From assembly GCF_901709675.1 (NCBI RefSeq), contig NC_051088.1, forward strand, positions 9,452,193 to 9,516,192: a stretch of DNA of 64,000 bases. Direction: 5' to 3'. Shown here piece after piece: positions 44,551 through 56,900 of this stretch. Origin of the DNA: Syngnathus acus (lineage: Eukaryota > Chordata > Actinopteri > Syngnathiformes > Syngnathidae). Positions within the stretch are counted from its first letter, which is position 1. Each line of letters begins with the position of its first letter. A program made the position numbers and the translations under genes. The notes below the pieces were generated by a model. The model did no database searches, had not been told where the DNA came from, and saw only the letters and a list, made by a program, of their open reading frames with translations.

Positions 44551-47500
44551 ACCTTCTAAACCACTGCAAACCTCACAATATTTACCAAGAAGAAGTTTTG
44601 ACAGCTGTTGTATTTAAACATTTGAATGCACAAGTGTACTTTATGCCTTTGTTGAGGGCGATTCCACTGAATTGTGTAGTCGTGCATTTATGAATCATAA
44701 TGAGACCTCCTGCACATACAGGATGGCATAATGGTTGTTTATCTCACCAAACATGATTATGACCAGCTTTGCTTCCACAGCTTTAACCTGCAAATCTGCC
44801 AATAACCTTCTTTGTCAACATTTAAATTCCCGCCAATGTTGTTTGCGCCTTGCCTCATCAACACCACTGTCTTGTATTTGTTCTTATTCTTAGTTTGATT
44901 GAAAGCCAAAGCCATTGTGACGACCCACGTTCCTTCGCTACGATTTTCAAGCCTTTTAAATTTCTTAAGCCTTTTTTCCCATTGGAAATAAATTATAACT
45001 GTAGTTGTTCATTTAATGTTAAATGAGACACTATGCAGTTTTTGAAAATTTAAGAAAGTCCCCAGGTGCTTTGTCATGTCTGAGACATGCTTGAGTCCCA
45101 AAATCATTATGGGCCTATTTTTAGAACATACAGTATCTCTAACCCTACTCCCCCCGACACACACATACACACACTTCCCTCACCACTATAACAACTACAA
45201 AAACTAACAAAGTAGTAGAAGTTATGTAGTTTTAGACAGATCTTCAGAAATGATTTAGAAGTAAAATACTTTCCTAACTGTGACAAAAAAAATCTGTTTC
45301 AAAAAAATGCTTTCATTCACTTTCCAGTCCATGTCAAACTCAATTTTGGGAACTAACATTAATCAACCTCAAATTAGTGTAAAAATGATCATTTTACTCC
45401 AGACTGCTCTTGTTTTGCTTCTGAACTTAACTTTAACTTTTAACTTTAACTTCTGAATGCGAAAATGTGCTAAACTAATTTCCTATAAACTGTGATGTTT
45501 TTGAAAAGAACTATAGCTTGATAGTGATATACAATTGCTTGATGGAATGTTTTAACGTGTTTAATGAATTAAACTGAAAGAATATCCAAGTGAGGACCAC
45601 TTCGACATTCGTGCATCTGAATTCATTCATGACACGAAACCCTCAGAGGAAAACCCTTGGACAGCCCTTATTCAGGATTTGAAAATGTCAGTCGAACGCA
45701 GTAATGAATGAACACTGGGATATTACACAAGCCCTTGATCTCCGCACCGCTGGTTACCTGAGTTCCACTTTTCCATTCACCACAGCCAGCGAGATAAAGT
45801 CCTTCTTGTTCTCCTGGCCATTGTAGAGCAGGATGCCCGTCATCTCTGATGCCCTGAAATCCATGGCGATGCGGACTGTGTGGTATGCGCTCATGGTTTG
45901 GAAGGCCAAGTAGGAGTGGCCTCCGAATGACGGGATGAAGTACTTGATCACTGCAGGGGAACAAAGTCAATGCTGTCAGCTGCCATGTGATGCACTTCCT
46001 TCTGCTGTAACAGGTGCTTAATGTGCATCATCGGGGGAGGGCGACGTTGGGTCTTGATGACAGCTGATCAGTTTATTTTTGGGAAAGATGAGTGTTCTGG
46101 TTTATCAAAGTGCGGTTGATGATGAGAAAAAGGAGGAGCGGAGTCTTTAATTTGGACACTTACACGCAAGCATGAGACCCTTTTGTTTTTCTGACTCTTG
46201 ACAATTATGATTATTCTCATTATCCAAGTTCTCACTGGGCTCCTTTTCTCTCCATCCAGCTGTCCTGACTGTGTACGAAGGCAGCGGATGAGCTCACTAA
46301 ATAATTGATTGATCAAATGAATGCACGTGGGTTGGACTTCAGTTAAATGTGTAAAATCAAACTTTTCTAAGGGGACATTCCCCATTAAGGCCATTCATTT
46401 AAATTACTGACACACAAAATGGACATACGCATTGGGAATTGGGACATGTGGTTATTACACTGACAGAATGTGAAAACAGAAGAAACGGGGATGACCATCT
46501 GTCATGTAATTCATCCGAAAGGTGTTTGAGAGGCCGGTGGTCACGGTCCAGTGCAAGTTCCTCAACACAAAACTGATACAAGCATGAATTTAGGACTATG
46601 TGTACTGCCACAATACTGGAGCAGGAAAAATGCTTGCTCGCCAAGCTGAGAGAAAGCAACTGTCCCAAATGTCTTAAGTGTTGCCTATTGAGATTTACCT
46701 GTTTTCTAAGTTTTGTGAGAAATCATTAACATGATCAGTTTCTTCACTTTAACAATATTATTGATTATTAATAAGAAGACATTATATATCAACATTATTC
46801 ATGGTAATTTGGGCAAATGTGTTATTTTCAAAAGTGTGTATCAAACAGGTATCATTGCATCAATCAGCAGCCAATAAGTAACTTTCTTTTGCTAGCCTTG
46901 GCAGCCCTGTTCCATTCCATCGTGGAAAAATAAGATGGTCTTGATACAATGTGGGTGGAGAGGATGGAGAGATGCGACAGGCTGTGATTGCCGTGGGTAT
47001 CTGACGATACTTCAATAAAACCAAAACGTCACCTTTTTCGCACACAGAGCCTCCTCTCCCGGCGGGGCACTTGCAGCTGAAGTCATTGCCCTCCTCCTCG
47101 CAGGTTCCTCCGTGGAGGCAAGGGTGGGAATCGCAGGGTCTCTGGTGCTTGTGTAGTCTTTCGTGGACGTGGGCTACAGTGGTGGTGGGCGGGATTGCGG
47201 TCGTAGTGATGATCGGTTGCGCCGTGGTGGTGATGGGGATCGGGGTCCTGACGGGTCCTGATGTCGTGGTGGTCCGTCTGCCAGTGCTAGGCCTGCGGGT
47301 CGTGCCCGGGGGCCGGCGGGTGATATAGGGGGAGGTTACCATACGTCTGGTGGCGGTGGTGGGAGCATCAGTGGTGACTGATGCAGTGGTGGTGGTAAAG
47401 AAGGGCATGGAGGAAAGGCCTGTCAATGCAAATGCGGAGGTGTCGTCAACCACAAAGCCAATTGATGACTGTATTTATGTATCATACATGATGTTCAAAT

Positions 47501-50500
47501 GATACTGGTAACGGTACTCTTTAAATGGCTTTTCTTAAAATTTACAATGAGGCTCTTTTTTGGTACTGTAGTATTACAGTGTTGAAGCACCCACATAGCC
47601 AACATCGATGACTAAAAGCATTTTAAATTATTTCAACCAGTGTATTAATGACCTACAGTCTCGCAAAGTTATCTGTAAGCTATTTGTAAACTATTTATGA
47701 ACCAATTTACCCTTTTTAATCACAACCTTATTGTTATGTGGCAGCTCCCCCCCACAAAGGAACATCACCTCATGAATAACTACACTATTCATTATCTCCT
47801 ACACACTCCTCGGTCAATTACCATAGTTGTTGAAGCGAATATTTTCATCCACTGGCTTCTTCACTGTGATGCTTGTTTCCTTGGAGACCTTCAGCTGTTT
47901 AAGCAGGGCTCCCTCGATGTCCTCTACAGTGTATCTTGTATCTATGATAAACAACAGGCACATCCACTTAGGGCAAGACCTCAGAGGAGCACTACAGGAT
48001 AAACACACAGGACTTGTGGTTCTTTAGCGTGGCAGTGGCGAGACCAGAACAATCCTGCCTGTGACATCAGGAGGGTCTCCGGGGACCACTTGTCCTCCAC
48101 CTGCATGTCGGACAAATTTTTTTTCATGTTCCAGATGAATTGGTTTCATAATGTTTGACACAGATGTTCTCTTTACTGGTCATGGAGGACAGTCGCTTTA
48201 ACGATGCCCGTTAGTGCGTGTGACGGGGATGAAGGACGCTAAACGCAGTTCATAAAGAAGTAAAATAAATAAAGGATAGTAGACGGCGACAAAGATGCAG
48301 TATTCAGTCTACAACACTGTGAAAACCAGGACTTTTAACTCTTCTTACATGATAATATTACAAGCATGACAAAAAAATTTAGTATCTGTGAGAATTTTGT
48401 GAGGAAAACTTTGCTATAGATTATTATGGATTTCATAACAAATTTCACTGCCATAACAGGCTGCCAGAGAATTTCATAACAGAGACTAAAAAAGAAGGCA
48501 GCAAGGTTTCAGGTTGATGCATTAGTAGCTATACGATAAAAACACTTCCACGATATGCAACTCAGAGCTGGAATGTGAGAGAAGTGAGAGAGGTTTATAT
48601 TTCTTTGTGGATAATTTCACACTCTTAAACACCCCTCATGCTTATTTTGTCTTTGTCAGCTCAATTGACATCTCACCTGGTTTGAAATTAGCCTCCACAA
48701 AGACCAGGATGGAGTTGCTAGGTGCCAGGTTGCGGACACTTACGCTCTTGAAGTCTCTCCGTACCTCCGACTTCCTGAACAGGTCATTGAGCTAAATGAA
48801 AGAAGGGAGGAGTGAGAGCGTGAGATTGGGAAAATGGACATGGGGAAAAGAAAAAGAGGATAATAAATGAGGCTAGCAACATCTGCCAACCAATTACTAA
48901 ACCAATTTTATTTCTCAACAACTGTACTCTATTTGCTTGGTAGAAAGTGTGTGTGTGCGTGTGTGCGTGCGTGTGTGTGCGTGTTTGAAAAATCTGACAT
49001 TTTAGCTAAACCCATGACAGGGGTAAAGCTTGAAGATAAATGTTGTGCTCCTGATTAGTTTTGCCCCAATATGTGGAAGAAAAATTCAAGAAGCTTCAAA
49101 GCCCCAAGTTTATTTAAGGCCACAATACTTCCAGTTCTGAACGCTGTTTCTCAGCCGACAAAAATAATCTAGGACAACGTTTAGCTTCGAAAATGTCATG
49201 GTACAAAATAAAAAAGTGAACCTTTTGAAAGTGGTACTTCATTCTTCCTTAAGGTTTCCTTTTTTTTTTGCGGTGGATTCATTCATTTAATCTCCTAAAT
49301 ACTACCATGTCATCATTTAAGCTGCTACAGGGCCTGCTAACGCCTCCCCTCCCCCAATATGCATTGCACTGATTTAACTGAGGCATATTAATGAATGATA
49401 AATTCCATTGATTGATGCTTTCAAAGAAAACTCATGTGCAACATAATGTGTTTTAATCAAGCAAATTGTGTGCATCAAACTGGTAGACCTTCACATAAAT
49501 CACTAACCAAAAAGTAGCTCAAAGGGTGGTGGAGCCCTGGTGGATTTATGCACTTGGTTTAAAATTTAGAATTCTTGGAATGCAAACTGAGTGGCACGGC
49601 GTCGCACTGGTTAGCATGTCGACTGGGTTCGATTCTGATTCTGTAATAAATGCGCGTGTCCACACAGGCAAGGGCTTATTTCATCGACTGCAGGGAGGAT
49701 AATTGCAAGGGGCGATGATGACAGAGACAACACACTGGACATATTCAAGCAGCTTGATTGCATGTCTAAGGACATCAGTGGCAAACTGCAACACCACTTT
49801 TTCAAATAGTAACTTTACTGATCATGTTCACATACCTTTTGCTCCAGTTTTGAAAGCAATCGACATTTCCAGTTTGTTTTAGATTTTCACAATTCAATCT
49901 CACAGCCATGTTGCAGTGAGCTGTGCCTTTTTAGAAGGTCCAGAAGGCATTTATCTTGGACTCAGCATGCCAACACTACAATAACTCTTGCGTGAAGCGT
50001 ATTGAATTAAAACTGTAAGGTTCAATGAGCAAAGCCTCTGTTTGACACTTGTGAGAATCTCTTTGTACCAATCCATTTTAAAGAACCCACTCAATAGAAA
50101 TGAACAATTAACAAGGGTTTGTGATGGTTTTTTTTCAAATCCGACTACAAACAACAGTTACTTGTACCATTTATTTTTGCAAGTAAATTATTTCTTAAAT
50201 AAACAATTGCTGTTTATCAAAGTAATTAATTAATTATAAATTAATTTTCTATCAATGCTGCAGTCACGTCGGGAAAAATTATACCAAAGCAAAATTCTGT
50301 CACTTTTTCATACATTATTGAAAAAACGCTCTACTTCCTTGTTTGATGTTAATGATACTGAAAATAACACACCACCACTGCCTCATACTGCTGTGAGATT
50401 TTCTAAATATTTACCAATACACCTTTGATAAAACATCACATATCAAGCAGGTGCTTTGGAAAAATTGTGATATGAATTCATACTCCACTCAGGCTGCCAG

Positions 50501-50959
50501 CAAACATGTTCTACTCCACTCTCCATCATGCCGGTGCACCTGAATACCATTTAGCAACCTCAGCAGTGTCAACACCTGCAATGAAACCAGCCCGAGTGGA
50601 CCTGAAGGAGCTGGAGGAATTGGATTAGTCTGGCTCTAACTGGACATTTGTCAAATGATTCTTTCAAAGATGAGTTTGGCTCTTTCCAACTAAGAAGTTC
50701 TATTTAGGAAAACTTTGAAGAGAATTGGTGTAGTCGCGAAATGGAGGGAAAGGGTTCACATGTCAGCATTTTTCAACGTCAATTTGGGCGGCAAATGTTC
50801 TCGAGATACTTTAAAGCACCAATTTATTTTTTTTCCACCACTTGAATCAGCAGCTACACAAGTTCCAAACACAACTTGAGATGATGATACTATCAAGTTT
50901 TATGCTGGTGAAACCGCTTGCAAATGATTCTCACTTTCAAAGGCACTGCAGCACTGTTT

Positions 50960-50996
<37 letters not shown>

Positions 50997-53900
50997 TTTT
51001 GACATACTTGATGCCATCCAATATTTGGAATATTTTCAATAGTATTTTGTGTCGTACAAAAACAGCTTGGTCTGAATGTGTGACTTGTTATGCTGCCAAG
51101 TTTATCATTAAAGCTATACACAGTAAATGCTCAGCACTTACGGCACTCTCGATACTGCGGGCCGTCTCTCCAAAAAGCTCAGATTTTGGATCCTCCATCT
51201 CGGGGGTGTAGACTATTTCTTGTCCCTCCACCTGGTCCAAGTGCAGGAAACCACTGAACTTCATGGTGGCTAGATGGAGAGAAGATGAGATGCTGAAACA
51301 TTTGCATTTGTCTTGAGCGCACTCCCTATTGCCTTCACACACTGTTCATTTTCAGCTAGAGTGCCATTTGTGGGTTAGTGATGGATTGTGTGTTGGTGTG
51401 TGTCTGACAAAGGCAAGTTAGTGTGTACTGCTGATTGGGTTTTTCACAAGACTGGAAGTAAAAGTGGGGGAAGGATATTTGGTGGTGAATGGTGTGAATG
51501 TGGAAGAGGTGGACAGTGAAATGGAGAGGCAAGAAAGTGGAAATTTAGGCCATTTTCTATTCTTTTACCAGACAGCGATTCATCCAAAAAGTTGGCTGAG
51601 GCATGGAAGGCTGGGTAAAAAGACAACATGTTATAGACATACACAACACATGAGGGGAAAAAGACCACACGCTACACACACAAGTTTAAAGTTCTCCACA
51701 CTTGGACACTAAGGACGATGTCAAAATTGTGAAAAAGTTGTGAAGATAAATGTTTTTCCTCGGTTGAATCCATTCTGTTGCTGATCTGGATGCATGTTTG
51801 GTGTGCTTTTGTTTAGTGAACTGGAGCAATTGCCATTAAAAATTATTCTGGTGAGCAATTAAGAAAAAAAAAAATCAGTCGAATTAGATTTTAATTCTGA
51901 TTCAAACTGAAATTGCTATGCTGATTGCATAATTGCAGTCATTTTTCCCTAGCATGTCATTTTTTCTCAACAGCTTTCCAGATAAACTAAATTTCACTGA
52001 TTAGCCGTAGTTAAGACTTGCCAGCTTATTACGATTGCACTCATCTACTCATCACAATTGGGAGGTGTGTGCAGCTCCCAATCGATCAGTACGATCAATA
52101 TCTCCAAGAAGAAAGCTAGTATAGTAGGATTAAGAGGAATAGGGCTGGATTTTCTCCTAACTGATCATACTGTTGCAAGGCTATTTCATTTTATGCTGTT
52201 TTTTTTCTATAGTTTTCAATGCTTGTAACAATTCCATTTTAGTGTTTACATTTATACAAATTTTAATAGTTTGGGGAAAACAGGGATCACATAGCTAAAA
52301 AAAAGAATATGATAGAAAAAAACTGAGATACATTTTGGATTTCGCACCCAAAAATTAGTTAAAAACAGCTGTCAGTGTTCCCTATTGTTGTCAATGATCA
52401 TGTGTCTAAAAAAAGTATCATCCTCAGCAAGGATATGATTCTCGGAATACAACGGTGGAGGGTTCGTCGCACAACATCAATCAGCCCTCTGCACAGTTTT
52501 ATTCCTCAGTCGAGGGCTTCAAAGTGAGCGCGGATGTGTGAGCTTCCATGCTGCTCGTAATCAACACAACAAATTGCCCAAATCAATCACGGTTGCCCCT
52601 GTCTGAGCTTTAGCTAGGGGAAAATGGGAGGAGCACTTGTATGATTATCATGAAAGATAGTCTTAATTGTCTCTTAAGAGCAGCGGGACTGTGACTGATG
52701 CAATAAAAAAGGACGGGAGACACTGCACCCTTCCTTCTGCAGTACTTTTACAGGTGGTGACTCATTGACTCACATCTTACGGAGTCCATAAAACAGAAGC
52801 AAAAGTTTGGCTGGTAAAATGAGCAGGGAGGAAAAAGCACAGCGCTTGAGAGAGTTTAAATGTGCGAAGAACACAAATATCACAGAGGGTGATGTAGCGG
52901 GCTGTTACTATGACGAACAGTGGAGGTAAAAGAGGAGGGACGGAGTCGTTTGAACATCAGTGTCTACTGAACTGTGAAACGTAATGGATGTCCAATGTCC
53001 AGCAGCGTATGGAAGACTTTAAGGGAAGCTAGAACTTAGCGCATCATTAATGCTCACGCAAGCTATTGCTGGCCGTTGTCTCGGATGTCATATTTGGTGT
53101 TACTGTCTTGTTAAAAAGTGGTGAGATCAATGATGTTTCCCAAGAGGGAAACCAATAATAGTATTCCCACGTCAGACTGGCTTTTCGTTAATTAGATACA
53201 GCGATAGTCTTCTTCACAATTTGATGTGATAATAGAGTGGTGCAATTAGGAAAGTGGAGACAAGATAGGGTGGATTCAAACAGCAGTTCTTAGCACCCCT
53301 CGATTTAACATCTAGTTCACACTACAATGATTCACTAACTAATTTATTTACTAGCGGCAGACATTAGAAACCATCCAGAATCACGAATCACTTTCATCAG
53401 TGAGCTACAAACAGTTTGGTAATTTCGAACAGCAATGAAACATTTCAAAGTGAGTTTACCTTGTGCCATTTTATTTTTACCTTTTGAATTTGAGCTGGCT
53501 CACTAGGCTTCTCAATCACAAAATAATCAACCGTAACATTCAAACACAAACATTAGGAGTAGTATAGGAATTTTGAAAATGACATAAACCTTGGTTGTCG
53601 CGTTAATATATTTATTAAGAACTGCATTTCAGTGTAAATCAAGTCATAGTTCTGCTTTTTTTTTGGTCCAGTCATGGTGTTTGTCAAAGCTTTTTGGGCT
53701 TCTGAAAACCCCCATCCATTACTTTTTCTGTTTAGAATCATGATAGAAACTGAAACCTTCTCCCAAGAGGACGATAAACTAAACTGGTCATCACTTAATC
53801 ATAGGTAAATTGGGAACAGGCACTAGAGTGGGATTGATCTTGCGTCAGTTGATGTAAGATCCGGTCTATTGATCTACCCACAGCGTTCCTCTTCATTTAG

Positions 53901-56900
53901 TGGCAGATTGAGCACTGCAGTGATGTCACTCAATTTGCATAGCTGACAGGGCTGTCAACATTCTCCCTACACTCCCCTTGGGTAACCAGCTCATGGTTTA
54001 CTGTGCGGCGACAAACAAAACTGAACTGTAATTTTGGCTGGAAATGTGATCTAGAAAATGAACAGCCACACATCCTTATGCTGAGCTAAACAATCATGTT
54101 GTCATAGGACTTTGAAGCACTGGGAGGAATATATTTCAACAGAGAGTGCCAACACCAAAGCAGGCAAATATAATCTTGAAAGCATGGTGTGGGACATGGG
54201 GCAGAGAATTCTCCTGGTTTGACTGACTTCGTACTTTGGGATACCACAAAGCGGAGACTTTACTCCCAGTTACAGTCTATTAACAGTGGTGGAACACATA
54301 AAAAACACATCTCAACTCAAGGGACGGAGGAGGCACAAGCCATTTATCTCTTTGAAGCAAGTCTATCAGCGAGCACTGATTGGACTGAAAGCCCTTCAGT
54401 AGCCGATCTACTCGCTTTCCCTGACCGGGTCCGCTGAGAAATAGTGTTACAAAGCGGGATTGACACTGACCCGGTTCATCTGGAGAGAAAAGTGAGATGT
54501 CGCACGCCAGGGAGATATTGAAGAGTATAACTGACTAATAAGAAGTGGTGAAAAGTGTGGCCAAGATTAAAACTGGAGAAGAAAATGTGAACGAAGATCA
54601 AGATTTACCACAAATAGATACAACGACAGTTACTTCAAACCATAGCAGTCTTAAAATAAATCCACTTGGGGATCAGTGCTTTAGATGAACATTACAGTCC
54701 ATAAATATGTTGTCAGACTGAGGCCATGTGACTGTTTCTCTCAAGTGCGGGCAATACACGCATCAAGAGTAGTCTTACTCAATAAGTGCAAATAATTATT
54801 CAGCTGTTTAAAATATTAACAATCATGAATACAATGTAGTATGTATACCAGGCCAGTAGTTGCCAATGTCACTTTGTCAGAAACATTTTGTACCTGTGCA
54901 CCACATTTCCTTGTCCTCCAGGGTCTTGTACAAATATTGAATTTGAATAAAGTGTACAACTGGATTTAGGATCCGACATATGGAAGTCATGTGACTCAAA
55001 TGGTCCCAGCAACAAATTATTATAAATAAACTTGCAGAAGAAGTGTAATTGAATGATTCTTTTCAGATATAAGGAACGCAATTTTCAAAAGTCTACACTG
55101 TGAAACCATCTTTGGTTATGGAGAGACAAAAGGCCATTGCAACACAAAAGAAAGGCCAAACAACATTGCTTGGAATTTTCAGTTAAAAATAAATCTCCAT
55201 TCACTCTCTCAGAATTCACGCGAACATGTAACATAAGTCTTTATAAAACTGATTTCAAATCTCGACAAGCGAGAGCGACAACATTTTCTTTGGATTTTTT
55301 TCCTTGTAAGGAAATGAGACATTCTGGCTTTTGTAGGTCCTACAATCCATTCTCTGAACAGATCAGTTTTATGAAAGGATCATGGATGCAGTCATGACAA
55401 ACTTTGGTCATGTTTTCCCACGTGAGATTTGTTTACTTCCTATCCATCTGCCTACATTGGAGGGAGGTGATTCATGAAAGTAGAGAAGATACCAGCTGTT
55501 CATTTGTTTGTTTACTGCAGATGGCAGAATATTAGTAACCTCAAAATAAACACTGGAAATGAACATAACATCTCTTGAATACATTAATTACATAAATGAG
55601 AGGAAAAAAAAACTTGTGGGCAGATAGGCAGTAGATAAATGATGTCTGCAATCAATCCAAATCTCATAGATGTAAACAATGTTTTTGTGTGTTAATGCAG
55701 TGTGACTGTGAAATTTTAGACAAATTATTTTTTGCAGAACAAGTCAAATTTTCTGAAATTGAAAGTTGTTTATAATTGTGTTATCTTACTTAATTTTTTA
55801 AAGGACAGGGCAAACAAGAAGGCAACTCTGAGAACTTTAGCGTAGAAGAAAAAAAAAACCTGGTTTCTTCCAAAATTTAATTGAACTTACGTGGACAGTT
55901 GGCTCCATCTGGGCTGCTGGCCGGAGTCTCACTGTCAGGGCAGCATCCAAATTCTGTGTTGTCACATGGCGACCTGTGGTCAGCGATGGGTATAGCAGGG
56001 TTTTCCAGTGTGGGTCCTGGATGGCGGGGTGCAAATATTAGAAACACCATTGTAAACTCCATCCAAGACAATACAGATCTTATTAAATGAATACCAACTG
56101 TGAAATTTGATAATGAGTCGGATCAACTATTTGTTGTCTAATTGGAATAGGAAAAAGCCCAGGCAGACTGTAAATTAGAGGACTGTTATATGCAGCATAC
56201 CTGATGTCAGTGGTGTTTCCACACAAAGAGATCTGAGTGATGGCATCAGTGCTATCCCTCCTCTCATGAGGAGAAACGATATGCATGTAGTATGCTTCCT
56301 GTATAAGCGGATGTCTTAGAACATAAAAAAATCACAAAGTGTGTGGTCTCGCTCCCTGACCAACTGTGTAATACACTGCGCAAGCAGTGAACCTCCATCT
56401 TCTCTAATGATGGTGTCGGCGGCAGGGACGTCTCGGCCGAAGCGCCGCGGTTTATGGCCGCACGGCGATCAGAAATAATCATGGAGGCAAACAGCTAACG
56501 GCTAAACAAGTCGTAAAGACGTCAAGAGACGGGGGGACATTCTGCTCAAGGACTCGCGGTCAAAGGAAGGATGGAGGAGAAAAATGAGGGGCTTATAGGG
56601 CATCTGTTGGAGTGTGCTCTGGAGATTTATGAATGCTGGGCTGAATAGGAGAGGAGGCGTAGGGAGGGGAGAGGGCAATGTGAAGTGGCAAGGAGACTAG
56701 ACCGCAACTCCATGGGGAGCCATATCAATAACTGTCACATAAAAATGCCCTAACACATACACACAGACATTGTGGATTTCAATAAAGTGTCACTAGACAT
56801 GAATGAAGTATGCACACACCCCGCCACCTGCTTGACTGATAGATTGTGCTGTCCTGTCGGTTGGCTATAACAACACTGACGACTCATTTAGTCGTGTAGC

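Larger units (their letters stand above)
48792..51141 (-). other. agrn intron in SEA domain with repeats
   Basis: Contains a GT/GC simple repeat (48947-48984), a SINE head fragment (49591-49640) and a poly(T) tract near 50959-50979. Confidence 0.55.

Noticed and set aside
47697-48027. Overlapping plus-strand ORFs opposite the SEA exon
   Set aside because: They are antisense shadows of the agrn SEA exon at 47822-47941 and have no domain or conserved motif.
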